Shown here: piece by piece, positions 16,832-25,111 of the stretch
How the letters are laid out: each line of letters starts with the position of its first letter
Numbering within the stretch: position 1 is the stretch's first letter
Source of the DNA: PALSA-505 sp963702235
GTDB taxonomy: Bacteria > Actinomycetota > Actinomycetes > Streptosporangiales > Streptosporangiaceae
Assembly: GCA_963702235.1 (NCBI GenBank)
Contig: CAVPBZ010000030.1
Location: forward strand, 21,496 to 85,495
Length of the DNA: 64,000 nucleotides
Direction of reading: 5' to 3'
The notes under the pieces: model-generated
Told to the model about the DNA's origin: nothing
Database searches by the model: none
Seen by the model: the letters and a program-made list of their open reading frames with translations, nothing else
Position numbers and translations under genes: made by a program

Positions 16832-17605
16832 TCAGCCGGCCGAGAAGCCGCCGTCCACGAAGATGACCTGCCCGGTCACGTAGTCGCTCGCCCGGCTGGC
16901 CAGGAACACCGCGGCGCCCTCGAAGTCGGCCGCCTCGCCGTTGCGCCCCGTCATCGTCCTGGCGGCCAGCGCCGCCGAACGCACCGGGTCCGACGCGGCC
17001 TCGGCCGTCAGCGGCGTGGCCACGAAGCCCGGCGAGATCGCGTTGCAGCACACCCCGCGCGAGGCCCACGCCTCGGACTGCGACCTGGTCAGAGCGACCA
17101 GCCCGGCCTTGGACGCGCCGTAGCCGCCGCTGTTGCCGAACGCCCGGATCGCCTGCTGCGAGGCGATGTTGATGATCCGCCCCCAGCCCCGCTGCGCCAT
17201 CCCCGGCCCGAACCGCTGCCCCAGCACGAACGGCGCGGTGAGGTTGACCGCCATCGTCTGGTCCCAGTCATCCAGCGTCAGCGCGTCCAGCGGCGGCCGC
17301 AGGTTGATCCCGGCCGAGTTGACCAGGATGTCCGGCTCGCCGAATTCCCCCGCCACGGCGTCCGCGGCCTCCGCCAGTGCCTCCCGGTCGCCGACGTCCG
17401 CGCGCACCGCGACCGCTGACCGGCCGGCCGCCCGCAGCTCGCGCACCGTGTCGTCCAGCTGCTCCTGCCCGCGGGCCAGCACCACGACCCGGGCCCCGGC
17501 GTGCGCCAGCGCCCGGGCGATCCCCCGGCCGATGCCCGAGCTGCCGCCGGTCACCACGGCGACCCGCCCGTCAAGAGAGAATAGCCGGTCCAGGTAGCTG
17601 GTCAC
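16832..17605 (-). CDS. SDR family NAD(P)-dependent oxidoreductase
   Basis: 257 residues of classical short-chain dehydrogenase type. The cofactor motif TGGSSGIG is at 19-26, NSAG at 96-99, and the catalytic set is S149 (IASQ), Y162 and K166 (YGASK). The segment ISPGFVATPLT and the C-terminal VTGQVIFVDGG are also typical. Similarity in layout is to FabG and gluconate 5-dehydrogenase-type enzymes; the substrate cannot be fixed. It is followed 27 bases upstream on the same strand by a PfkB-type kinase gene, so the two may be co-transcribed, kinase first, hinting at sugar or polyol metabolism (inference). Confidence 0.87.
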   Translation of the reverse strand: MTSYLDRLFSLDGRVAVVTGGSSGIGRGIARALAHAGARVVVLARGQEQLDDTVRELRAAGRSAVAVRADVGDREALAEAADAVAGEFGEPDILVNSAGINLRPPLDALTLDDWDQTMAVNLTAPFVLGQRFGPGMAQRGWGRIINIASQQAIRAFGNSGGYGASKAGLVALTRSQSEAWASRGVCCNAISPGFVATPLTAEAASDPVRSAALAARTMTGRNGEAADFEGAAVFLASRASDYVTGQVIFVDGGFSAG

Positions 17606-17632
17606 GTGCCTGCCCGGCCGGCGGCAGGCACC

Positions 17633-18526
17633 TCAGAGCGCGGGACGCGCACCGAGCATGGCCAGCGCCTGCGCGGCCAGCCTGCAGCCGCTGGCGAGCG
17701 CCTCGTGCGGCGGCTTCTTGTTCAGCCACGGCGGCAGGAAGCCGGCGGTGAACGCGTCGCCCGCGCCGGTCCCGTCCACGATCCGCTCGACCGGCAGCGC
17801 CGGCGAGTGCACCGGCTCCGGGCGGCCGTTGGTGTAGAACAGCGCCCCGTCGGCGCCGAGCTTCATCACCACCTGCGGGTACCAGGCGGTCAGCACCCGG
17901 GCCGCCTGGTCCGGATCCTCCCGCCCGGTCAGCACGGTCGCCTCGGCCAGGTTCACCAGCAGCAGCGATGCCCCGTTGCTCATCTGCAGGAACGGCTCGG
18001 CGCCGGTTCGCTCCACCGGCGCCGCCGACGCCGCGTCCACCGACACGGTCATCCCGGCCCGCGACGCGACCTGGCAGGCGGCCAGCGCGGCCGGGCGTGA
18101 GCCGGGGTTGAGCAGGGTGTAGCCCGACACGTGCAGGTGGCTGCCGGGGGTGAACAGGTCCTTGGGCAGGTCATCGGGTGACAGCGCGGCGTTCGCGCCC
18201 GGGTCGGACATCATCGTCCGGTCGCCCTTGTGCGTCACCATGACCACGCAGGTCCCGGTCGGGCGCTCCGGGTCCATCACGAGGCGGGCGTCCACGCCGT
18301 ACCCCATCAGCTCCATGTCCCGGTTCCGGCCGGCTATGTCCGACCCGCGCCTGCCCACGAAGGCGACCTCGGCGCCGTCAACGGCCAGCCAGGCCGCGAC
18401 GTTGGCTCCCGCGCCGCCGCCGTGCATGGTGACCGTGGCCGGGGTGTCGCTCCCCCTGGCGAGCGGCAGGGTCGCGTGCGCGACCGTGTCCGTCATGAGG
18501 TCACCAATGACTACGATCCGTGTCAT
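17633..18526 (-). CDS. PfkB family carbohydrate kinase
   Basis: 297 residues. The PfkB signatures are clear: N-terminal IVVIGDLMTDTV, glycine-rich substrate lid MHGGGAGANVAAWLA, and the C-terminal DGTGAGDAFTAGF with the catalytic aspartate. The N-terminal block GSDTPATVTMHGGGAGANVAAW is strikingly close to that of the kinase next to psuG at 29.5 kb, so this may be a second nucleoside or pseudouridine-type kinase rather than a plain ribokinase. The start ATG is preceded by GGGGTGATGACGC. An AT-rich inverted repeat upstream (18588-18601) may be its operator. Likely co-transcribed with the SDR downstream. Confidence 0.85.
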   Translation of the reverse strand: MTRIVVIGDLMTDTVAHATLPLARGSDTPATVTMHGGGAGANVAAWLAVDGAEVAFVGRRGSDIAGRNRDMELMGYGVDARLVMDPERPTGTCVVMVTHKGDRTMMSDPGANAALSPDDLPKDLFTPGSHLHVSGYTLLNPGSRPAALAACQVASRAGMTVSVDAASAAPVERTGAEPFLQMSNGASLLLVNLAEATVLTGREDPDQAARVLTAWYPQVVMKLGADGALFYTNGRPEPVHSPALPVERIVDGTGAGDAFTAGFLPPWLNKKPPHEALASGCRLAAQALAMLGARPAL

Positions 18527-18587
18527 GCGTCATCACCCCGTCCCGGATCGCGGGACAGTGACCCTTCCCGTAACGAACGGCAGCACC

Positions 18588-18601
18588 GTTAAAAACTTAA
18601 C
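18588..18601. promoter_or_regulatory. Inverted repeat GTTAA-N4-TTAAC upstream of the PfkB kinase
   Basis: The sequence GTTAAAAACTTAAC is a near-perfect dyad in an AT-rich patch 62-75 bases upstream of the kinase start, within otherwise very GC-rich DNA. Position and symmetry suit an operator or promoter core for the kinase-SDR pair. No cognate regulator is identified. Confidence 0.4.
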
Positions 18602-18635
18602 AGTTCAGCGGGCTCCCGCGCGGGGATCCCGACGG

Positions 18636-19679
18636 TTAGCCTGGCAGGCTGACCACCCGTCCCGCTACTACGAGGACCGTTTCATCGGATTCGTCGGCCA
18701 GCCGCTGGTTCAGCCGGCCCAGCTGGTCCCGGAACAGCTGCCCCGCGCTCGTGGCCGGGATGACGCCCAGCCCCGTCTCGTCACTGACCGCAACGAGCCG
18801 CGCCCGGCAGTCCCGCCAGGCGGCGATCAGGTCATCGATCCGGCGCTGCAGCCCGCCGTCCGGCCCGCCCGACCACGACCCGCACGCGTCCATCACCCCG
18901 GCCAGCCAGCCGCCCATCCCGTCGACGAGCACCGCGCCGCCGGCCCGGCCGAGCTCCGCCGCCACGTCGGTGGTCTCGACCGTCTGCCACCACGAGGGGC
19001 GGCGCGCCCGGTGCGCCGCGATCCGGGCCGCCCAGCCCGCATCGGCGCCGGTCAGGTGCCCGGTCGCCACGTACCTGACCTGCGGCTCCGCGGCGAGCCG
19101 CAGCTCGGCTTCGGCCGATTTTCCCGAACGGGCACCACCGAGCACCAGCGTGCGGGAAACCGGCGGGACCTGCGCACCGGTGCCGGGCGCATCCTGGCCG
19201 GGCGCGGTGAGCACGTCGCCGTCGGCAGCCGGGGTCACCCCCCACAGCAGGCACCGGCGGGCCAGCTCGGCCGGCGAGCTGATCCGGTGGTCGGCGTAGA
19301 TCGCCGCGACCACGGTGCCTTCGGTGATCAGCCCGCGGCGGCGCAGCAGGCCCAGCTGCGCGGGCCCGGCGAGCAGGTCGAGCAGCGCGATGTCGTACCG
19401 GCCGGCGCCCGGCGGCACCGGCAGGGCGCCGGGCCCGGCGCTGCACAGCAGCCGGCCGGACGGCCCGGTGATGTCCCAGCCGCCGGGGATATCCGTGACC
19501 TGGTAGCCCGGCCTGGGCAGCGGCGGCTGGCCGCAGCCCAGCCGAAGCACCCCGTCCACCAGCACGCAGGCTGGCCGGCGGCCGCCCCCGCCGGCCGCCG
19601 CCCGTCGGCATGAGGCGCACGGGCAGCCCGGCTCGGGCCAGCCTCCCGGTCCCGCCGTGCCGGTCAGCTCAGCCCGCAT
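18636..19679 (-). CDS. cobU: CobU-type adenosylcobinamide kinase/guanylyltransferase with N-terminal extension domain
   Basis: 347 residues from the ATG ending at 19679, which has GGAG six bases upstream; a longer start at 19727 is possible. The N-terminal 170 residues (MRAELTGTAGPGGWPEPGC, then CASC) form the metallo-hydrolase-like domain often fused to CobU in actinomycetes. The C-terminal half is CobU: P-loop TLVLGGARSGKS, YVATGHLTGADAGWAARIAAHR with the guanylylated histidine region, VDGMGGWLAGV and VSDETGLGVIPATSAGQLFRD. It phosphorylates adenosylcobinamide and adds GMP for cobalamin assembly. It overlaps the end of the MarR gene, suggesting coupling. No other cob genes are nearby. Confidence 0.87.
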   Translation of the reverse strand: MRAELTGTAGPGGWPEPGCPCASCRRAAAGGGGRRPACVLVDGVLRLGCGQPPLPRPGYQVTDIPGGWDITGPSGRLLCSAGPGALPVPPGAGRYDIALLDLLAGPAQLGLLRRRGLITEGTVVAAIYADHRISSPAELARRCLLWGVTPAADGDVLTAPGQDAPGTGAQVPPVSRTLVLGGARSGKSAEAELRLAAEPQVRYVATGHLTGADAGWAARIAAHRARRPSWWQTVETTDVAAELGRAGGAVLVDGMGGWLAGVMDACGSWSGGPDGGLQRRIDDLIAAWRDCRARLVAVSDETGLGVIPATSAGQLFRDQLGRLNQRLADESDETVLVVAGRVVSLPG

Positions 19680-20185
19680 GCGCCACTCCAGGGCGGTCCG
19701 CCGCTCGGCGTCCGGCGCCCTGGTCATTCTGGACCCCGCTGAGGTGGGCGAGAACGGTCTCGGTCACGTCGCCGAGCACCCGGATCTGCTCGTCGGTCAG
19801 CAGGTCGATGAAGTGCTGGCGGGCCGACTCGACGTGCGCGGGCGCCGCGTCGGTGATCGCCTGCCAGCCGGCCCCGGTGAGCGTGAGGAGGGCGCCGCGC
19901 CCGTCCGACGGGACGTCCTGCCGCTCGACGAGGCCGCGCCGCTCCATCCGGGCGACGTGGTGCGAGAGCGCTCTTCGACCAGAGCATGTGCGCGGCCAGG
20001 TCACCCAGCCGCAGGCTGTGCCCGGCCGCCTCGGACACGTTGGACAGCACGTCGTAGTCCGCGTCTGACAGCCCGGAGTCCCTCGCCAGGTCACGGGTGA
20101 CCTGCAGGTCGAGCAGCGCGCGCATCCGGCGGTACCCGGCCCAGGCCCTGGCCTGCGCCGGGCTGAGCCAGCGGGGTTCGGTCAC
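19669..20185 (-). pseudogene. MarR family transcriptional regulator, frameshifted
   Basis: The first frame starts at GTG 20185 (MTEPRWLSPAQARAWAGYRR) and runs through a MarR-like helix to LGDLAAHMLWSKS. It then loses sense near 19980, and the next frame continues the winged helix: ALSHHVARMERRGLVERQ, SDGRGALLTLTGAGW, and a dimerisation helix ending at 19669. Restoring GC in the run AGCGCTCTC would give an intact protein of about 172 residues, as usual for MarR. It diverges from a YczE-like membrane gene across a 58-bp region with two dyad operators, so it probably regulates both. Mutation and sequencing error cannot be told apart here. Confidence 0.8.
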
Positions 20186-20202
20186 GGGTGCACCCTAGCA
20201 TC

Positions 20203-20251
20203 TAGTTGACACGTCTACTAACTGTGGCGTAGCGTCAGTTGACATGTCAAC
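20203..20251. promoter_or_regulatory. Divergent promoter with two MarR-type dyads
   Basis: Rightward promoter: TTGACA (20206-20211), 18-bp spacer, TAGCGT (20230-20235), with the ATG of the membrane gene nine bases later, so the message would be leaderless. Two dyads cover it: an imperfect one at 20203-20220 over the -35 box, and the perfect 14-bp palindrome GTTGACATGTCAAC at 20238-20251 over the start. Leftward, TAGGGT lies six bases before the GTG of the MarR gene, also leaderless in form. This is the layout of autoregulation by the adjacent MarR protein. Confidence 0.7.
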
Positions 20252-21065
20252 CACTCGTCGCAACGGCGCGGTGGCCTCCACCGCCCGTGATCACGAAGAG
20301 TTGCACGTGTTCCCGCGCGACAAAGTCTTCGTGATCATGGATGCCGCGCGGCGCCGCCGGGTGCCGCGGGCGAGGCTGCTCCGGGTGGCGCCTGGGTGGC
20401 TGCACTGGGTGGCCGCTGAGCGGCCGGCGCTCCGGCGGCTGGCCAGCCTGTACGGAGGGCTCGTCCTGTTCGGGCTCAGCGTGTCGCTGATGATTGCCGC
20501 CCGGCTCGGCCTGGACCCGTGGGACGTGCTCCACCAGGGGCTGGCCCGGCGGACCGGGCTGCCGATCGGGTGGATCGTCAACGGCACCGGGGTGGCTGTC
20601 CTGCTGCTGTGGATCCCGCTGCGGCAGCGGCCCGGGATGGGGACCGTCAGCAACGTCATCGTCGTCGGGCTGGTGGTCGATGCGGCGCTGCCGCTGCTGC
20701 CGCAGCCGAGCGCGATGACCGCCCGCGCGGGCTTCCTCGGCGCCGGAATCCTCGCCAACGGCGTCGCGACCGGCCTGTACATCGGCGCCGGGCTAGGCCC
20801 GGGCCCGCGCGACGGGCTGATGACCGGCCTGGCCAAGCGGGGCTGGCCCATCCGCCGGGTGCGTACCGCGATCGAACTCAGCGTGCTGGCGGCCGGCTGG
20901 CTGCTGGGCGGCACGGTCGGCATCGGGACCCTGCTCTACGCCGTCAGCATCGGACCGCTCGTCCACGTCCTGCTGCCCAGGCTGACCGTCGCGGCGCCTG
21001 CGGAACACGAAGGAAACAGGCTGACCGTCGCGGCGCCTGCGGAACACGAAGGGAACTCGCCGTGA
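20244..21065 (+). CDS. YczE/YitT-like integral membrane protein
   Basis: 273 residues if translated from ATG 20244, which fits the leaderless promoter; ATG 20337 is a second in-frame choice. The first 30 residues are encoded by a 50-bp inverted-repeat element (20288-20337), so the shorter form may be the ancestral protein. From about residue 70 there are five or so TM segments (LYGGLVLFGLSVSLMIAARL, then WIVNGTGVAVLLLWIPL and others) with the family signature GLDPWDVLHQGLA and GLGPGPRDGLM. The product is probably a transporter-like membrane protein of unknown substrate, controlled by the adjacent MarR gene. The C-terminus holds a 13-residue tandem duplication. Confidence 0.8.
   Translation: MSTTRRNGAVASTARDHEELHVFPRDKVFVIMDAARRRRVPRARLLRVAPGWLHWVAAERPALRRLASLYGGLVLFGLSVSLMIAARLGLDPWDVLHQGLARRTGLPIGWIVNGTGVAVLLLWIPLRQRPGMGTVSNVIVVGLVVDAALPLLPQPSAMTARAGFLGAGILANGVATGLYIGAGLGPGPRDGLMTGLAKRGWPIRRVRTAIELSVLAAGWLLGGTVGIGTLLYAVSIGPLVHVLLPRLTVAAPAEHEGNRLTVAAPAEHEGNSP
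20288..20337. repeat. 50-bp inverted-repeat element, copy A
   Basis: Arms TGATCACGAAGA (20288-20299) and TCTTCGTGATCA (20326-20337) are perfect reverse complements. An element of the same length, arms and partly conserved centre lies at 61192-61241. Here it falls inside the 5' coding part of the YczE-like gene and does not break the frame. Likely a small dispersed palindromic element. Confidence 0.65.
20979..21056 (+). repeat. 39-bp tandem duplication at a gene junction
   Basis: Units 20979-21017 and 21018-21056 differ by one base near the end (GAAGGAAAC versus GAAGGGAAC). They encode the doubled RLTVAAPAEHEGN at the C-terminus of the YczE-like protein, and the second copy carries the ribosome site for the next gene. 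Confidence 0.9.
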
Positions 21066-21930
21066 CTGACCTGCTTTTCGGGCTGAACGTGTCCCCGTCC
21101 GCCGCCCCTGGCGCGGACCCCGTGGCGCTGGCCCGCCGGGCCGAAGAGCTCGGCTTCGACTTCGTCTCGGCCGCCGACCACCCGTGCGGCGACCAGCCCA
21201 CTTACGAGACCTGGACCATGCTGGCCTGGATCGCCGCGCACACCTCGCGGATCCGGGTGGCCACCCGCGTGCTGGGGATGCCGTACCGGCACCCGCCGAT
21301 GGTGGCCAAGATGGCCGAGACCCTGGACCGGCTGTCCGGCGGCCGGCTCATCCTCGGGCTCGGCGGCGGCTACTCCGACGAGGAGTTCCGCGCGTTCGCC
21401 TCGGCGTCCCGTCGCCGCGGGACAAGGTGGATGGTCTGGCCGAGGCGATAACGATCATCCGCGGACTGTGGTCCCAGCCCGAGTTCAGCTTCGCGGGCCG
21501 CCGCTACCGCACGGTCGCGGCCGTGCTGGAGCCGAAGCCGGGCCACCGCATCCCGCTCTGGCTCGGCACGTTCGGCGACCGGGCGCTCGCCGTGACCGGG
21601 CGGCTGGCCGACGGCTGGATTCCCTCGCTCGGCCACGCCTCGGCCGAGCAGCTGACCGTCATGCGCCGGCGGGTGCTCGCCGCGGCCAGCGAGGCCGGCC
21701 GCGATCCCGGCGAGATCACCTGCGCTCTCAACGTGCAGGTCCGGGTGGACGAGCACGCGCAGGCCGGCCAGCCAGTGCTGGGCGGCCCGCCCGGCGCCGT
21801 CGCCGGGCAGCTGGCCGGGTTCCTGCGGGCGGGCTTCACCGCGCTGAACTTCATCACCGCAGGCCCTGCCGACGAGCAGGCCGAAAGGCTGGCGCGGGAG
21901 GTACTGCCCGAGCTGACCGCGGCCGCCTGA
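21062..21930 (+). pseudogene. LLM-class F420-dependent oxidoreductase, frameshifted
   Basis: Starts at GTG 21062, overlapping the previous stop (GTGA) with AAGGGAA upstream. The first frame gives the luciferase-like N-terminus: GFDFVSAADHP, VATRVLGMPYRHPPMVAK and RLILGLGGGYSDEEFRAF. Near 21397 sense moves to the next frame, which continues GVPSPRDKVDGLAEAI, RIPLWLGTFGDRALAV and so on to 21930. The family pattern AFGLGVPSPRDKVDGL is recovered by adding one G to TTCGCC, giving an intact protein of about 289 residues. A single-base deletion, real or from sequencing, is the economical reading. It would be translationally coupled to the YczE-like gene. Confidence 0.82.
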
Positions 21931-22042
21931 CACTGGGTTCCCGGCCAGGACGGCGCGAGCCGCGGGATGACGCAGGTTCCGGACCGGGACGGCGCGGGGT
22001 TCCCCGCCGCCGCCGGCGGCGGCTGAGGTAAGTTGTGCGGTC

Positions 22043-22252
22043 ATGGCCTGGTCGTGGCAGTTGGAGAAGACGGACGGGACGGTGCTCACCGCCCGCGGCC
22101 TTCCCGCGGAGACCTTCCCCAGCCAGTCAGACGCGGAGAGCTGGCTCGGCGAAAACTGGCGCATGCTGCTGGAAGCAGGCGTGGACCAGGTAACGCTGCT
22201 CGAGGACGACCGGACCGAGTACGGCCCGATGAGCCTGAGCCCCGGCGACTAG
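22043..22252 (+). CDS. Small conserved actinobacterial protein
   Basis: 69 residues, starting MAWSWQLEKTDGTVL. It is acidic with a pattern of strand, helix and strand: PSQSDAESWLGENWRMLLEAG, then VDQVTLLEDD, ending YGPMSLSPGD. Small proteins of this kind are common and uncharacterised in actinobacteria. A perfect GC palindrome (GCCGCCGCCGGCGGCGGC, 22006-22023) lies shortly upstream. Coding is supported by codon bias and by the compact start after TGCGGTC; no function is claimed. Confidence 0.7.
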   Translation: MAWSWQLEKTDGTVLTARGLPAETFPSQSDAESWLGENWRMLLEAGVDQVTLLEDDRTEYGPMSLSPGD

Positions 22253-22260
22253 GACTCCGC

Positions 22261-23052
22261 CGGCCGGTCAGTGCCTGGCAGGAGCTGCGCGGCCAGGGAG
22301 CGCGCGGTCGCGGTCAGCTTGTCGCCCTCGTCACGGGTGGTTCGCGGGGTCTGGGTGCGGCCACGGCCCGGTCCCTGGCCGGCGCGGGCGCGGATGTCGC
22401 GATCACTTACATCAGCTCCGCGGACAAGGCCGCCGAGATCGTCAAGGAGCTGGCGGACGCAGGCGTACAGGCGGCCGCCTTCCAGAACGACCAGGCGGAC
22501 ACCGCGCAGGCGCCGCGGCTGATCGACGACGTCGTAGCCCGGTTCGGCGCTCTGGACATCCTGGTCAACAACGCTGCCATCAGCGTGGAGCAGGGCAGGA
22601 CGATCGATGACCCCGGCGCCGACACCGCCGCGCTGGACCGGATGCACGCCACCAACTACACCGGCGTCATCGCGATCACCAGCGCGGCGGCGAAGGTCAT
22701 CCGGGACAACGGCCGGATCGTCAGTGTCGGCTCCGGCATCGGCTCCCGCGCCGGGCGTCCCGGCTTCGCTGACTACGCCGCCACCAAGGCCGGGCTGACC
22801 GGCTACACCAAGGGCGCCGCCCGCGACCTGGCGCCGCGCGGCATCACGGTCAACCTGGTGCAGGCCGGCCTGATGCAGACCGACATGGAGCCGCCCAGCC
22901 CGGAGGTGCTCAGGGCCATGGTGGCGAGCCTGGCCATCCAGCGGCTCAGCGACCCGGCCGAGACCGCGGCGGCCATCACTTTCCTGGCCAGCCCGGCCGC
23001 TTCCTACATCACCGGCGCCGTGCTCGACCCCAACGGCGGGTACACCGCCTGA
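22261..23052 (+). CDS. SDR family oxidoreductase, start unclear
   Basis: The recognisable protein begins LVALVTGGSRGLGAATARSL and carries VNNAAISVEQG, a catalytic serine in SVGSGIGSR, YAATKAGLTGY (Y and K) and the C-terminal SYITGAVLDPNGGYTA, so it is a classical SDR of about 250 residues. No ATG, GTG or TTG is in frame between the preceding stop region (22252) and the cofactor motif; GTG 22271 is in another frame. The N-terminus is therefore probably shifted by an indel between 22271 and 22330. Coordinates cover the in-frame portion. Substrate unknown. Confidence 0.75.
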   Translation, partial: RPVSAWQELRGQGARGRGQLVALVTGGSRGLGAATARSLAGAGADVAITYISSADKAAEIVKELADAGVQAAAFQNDQADTAQAPRLIDDVVARFGALDILVNNAAISVEQGRTIDDPGADTAALDRMHATNYTGVIAITSAAAKVIRDNGRIVSVGSGIGSRAGRPGFADYAATKAGLTGYTKGAARDLAPRGITVNLVQAGLMQTDMEPPSPEVLRAMVASLAIQRLSDPAETAAAITFLASPAASYITGAVLDPNGGYTA

Positions 23053-23124
23053 CCAGACCGTGATCCAGCCGTCCCGGATGCCTCATGCCGCCAGGTCCGG
23101 TGACCACGCGCAGGTGTCACCGGG

Positions 23125-24123
23125 CTAGGGGCGGCGCTGCGGGCTGCTCGTCCGCGCCGGATCCCGCACGATCACCGGGCCGAGCACCTCGTCGATGCGG
23201 CGCATCACGGCCTGGTCGAGCACGACGCCGGACGCCCTGGCGTTCTCCCGCACCTGCTCGGGCCTGGTCGCGCCGATGATCGCGGCGGAGACGTTCGGGT
23301 TCCGCAGGGTCCAGGCGACCGCGAGCTGCGGCATCGACAGCCCGGCCTGCTCAGCCACCGGGCGCAGCAGCTCGACCCGGCTCAGCACGTCGTCCCTCAG
23401 GTAGTTCTGGATGAACCCGGACCCGGACGGGTCGGTGGCCCGGGTGCCCGCCGGCGGAGCCTGCCCCGGCCGGTACTTGCCGGTCAGCGCGCCCTGCGCG
23501 ATCGGTGACCAGGCGATCTGGCCGATGCCCTCCTTCTCGCACAGCGGCACGATCTCGGATTCGATCACCCGCCAGATCATGTTGTACTGCGGCTGGTTGG
23601 ACACGATCCGGTCCAGGCCCATCTGGTCGGCGATCCGGACGGCGTCCGCGATCTGCTCCGCGCGCCATTCCGACACCCCGATGTACAGCACCTTGCCTTG
23701 GCGGACCAGGTCGTTGAACGCGCGCAGCGTCTCTTCCAGCGGCGTCTCGTGGTCATAGCGGTGCGCCTGATACAGGTCCAGGTAGTCGGTCCGCAGCCGC
23801 CGCAGCGAGCCGTGGACCGACTCCATGATGTGCTTGCGGGACAGGCCGCTGTCGTTCGGGCCATCGCCGGTGGGCCAGTACAGCTTGGTGCAGATCTCGA
23901 CGGACTCGCGCCGGATGCCCTGCAGCGCACGGCCGAGCACCTCTTCGGCCCGGGTGCCGGCGTAGACGTCCGCGGTGTCGAACGTGGTAATGCCCTCGTC
24001 GAGGGCGGCGGCCACGCAGGCCCGGGCCGCGTCCTCCTCGACCTGGGAGCCATGGGTGATCCAGTTGCCGTAAGCGATCTCGCTGACCTTGACGCCGCTG
24101 CGGCCGAGATGACGATGTTCCAT
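23125..24123 (-). CDS. Aldo/keto reductase (Kv-beta-like)
   Basis: 332 residues, starting MEHRHLGRSGVKVSEIAYGNW. The TIM-barrel AKR features are present: FDTADVYAGTRAEEVLGRAL with the catalytic aspartate and tyrosine, KLYWPTG with the lysine, QAHRYDHETPLEETL with the histidine, and the NADPH-binding AIIGATRPEQVRENA. The pattern YLDLYQAHRYD and NQPQYNMIWR places it with the Kv-channel-beta/YghZ branch that reduces aldehydes and ketones. It is transcribed alone, toward the convergent SDR gene. Confidence 0.88.
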   Translation of the reverse strand: MEHRHLGRSGVKVSEIAYGNWITHGSQVEEDAARACVAAALDEGITTFDTADVYAGTRAEEVLGRALQGIRRESVEICTKLYWPTGDGPNDSGLSRKHIMESVHGSLRRLRTDYLDLYQAHRYDHETPLEETLRAFNDLVRQGKVLYIGVSEWRAEQIADAVRIADQMGLDRIVSNQPQYNMIWRVIESEIVPLCEKEGIGQIAWSPIAQGALTGKYRPGQAPPAGTRATDPSGSGFIQNYLRDDVLSRVELLRPVAEQAGLSMPQLAVAWTLRNPNVSAAIIGATRPEQVRENARASGVVLDQAVMRRIDEVLGPVIVRDPARTSSPQRRP

Positions 24124-24212
24124 GCACCCGACCCTAGTCCGCGCCCACGGGGGCGCGGGCTGGGGGAATGCGGCGAGGCCTTCGCAGGGGGTGGTTTGAC
24201 CTGGGGGGGAAT

Positions 24213-24233
24213 GCGGGGGGCGGAGCCCCCCGC
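24213..24233. terminator. GC hairpin of the GCGGGGGGCGGAGCCCC family
   Basis: Arms GCGGGGGGC (24213-24221) and GCCCCCCGC (24225-24233) pair perfectly around GGA. It lies seven bases past the end of the DUF3043 gene (minus strand), so it should end that transcript. The same hairpin core recurs many times in the tandem array at 53 kb. Confidence 0.7.
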
Positions 24234-24239
24234 AAGGCC

Positions 24240-24863
24240 TTACACCTTGCCGCCGGGCCCCACCCGGGGGGCGGGCATCCGGAACCGCCGGATCTGCAGC
24301 GTGCGCATGATCGCGTACCGGGTGATGCCCCGGGTGCTCTCGGCGGGGAAGCGCTGCGCGGCCAGCTTCTTCACCCCGCGCGAGGTGAAGAACCCCTCGA
24401 TCACCATGATGACGACGAGGAAGAGCACCACCGGGTAGACGATCGCCTGCGTGGTGGCGTTCTTGAACAGCAGCAGCACGAACAGCAGGACCAGGATGTA
24501 CATGTAGTACTCGCTGATCCTGCGCCGCGAGTCCACGTAGTCACGGGTCAGCGCCTTGACCGGGCCCTTGTCCCTGGCCGCCAGCGCCCACTCCTCGCCG
24601 CGCTTCATCGCCTCGTACTTGCGGGCCCGGTCGACCTTGTCCCGGCCGCGGGACTGGCTCGCGGCGGCCTTCCTGTTGGTCGGCGCGGAGTACGGCTGGC
24701 GCCGCCTGCGCTCGGCCTCGCTGCGCTTGGGCGTGGGCCGGCCCTTCGCCGGGGTGACGGCGCTGCGGGCGGCGCGGTCTGCGGCGGATGAAGAGGTACC
24801 GGAGCCGGCTTCGTCCGCCTCGTCCACGGCACCGCCCGCCCCGGCGTCACGACGTCGGAACAC
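24240..24863 (-). CDS. DUF3043 membrane protein
   Basis: 207 residues. The first half is polar and basic, with KGRPTPKRSEAERRRRQPY and the conserved RARKYEAMKRGEEWALAARDKGPVKALTRDYVDSRR that defines the DUF3043 family. Two TM helices follow (MYILVLLFVLLLF and AIVYPVVLFLVVIMVIEGFF) and then a basic tail (GITRYAIMRTLQIRRFRMP). The family is restricted to actinobacteria and has no assigned biochemical role. It diverges from the pspA gene and ends at a GC hairpin. The start ATG MFRRRDAG gives the normal family length. Confidence 0.88.
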   Translation of the reverse strand: MFRRRDAGAGGAVDEADEAGSGTSSSAADRAARSAVTPAKGRPTPKRSEAERRRRQPYSAPTNRKAAASQSRGRDKVDRARKYEAMKRGEEWALAARDKGPVKALTRDYVDSRRRISEYYMYILVLLFVLLLFKNATTQAIVYPVVLFLVVIMVIEGFFTSRGVKKLAAQRFPAESTRGITRYAIMRTLQIRRFRMPAPRVGPGGKV

Positions 24864-25111
24864 GCCCCTAGCTTAGCCGGGCGAATCCGGCACCGGGACC
24901 TCGCCGCCGGCCACTGGCCGGCGGCGGAACGGGCCGCGTCCGCGCGGCGGGTGACTCGTCGGATCGATGATGACTCGCACCCGGAAAACCGCGTAGGCTG
25001 GCCATTGACCAGCCGGCGGTAATCAGCCGACGCTCACCGCGAGGCGCCTGTCTGGGGTTACGCGCAACGCGGCGCGGCCGAGGCGTCAGCATGAAGGGGA
25101 CGTACGCGCCT

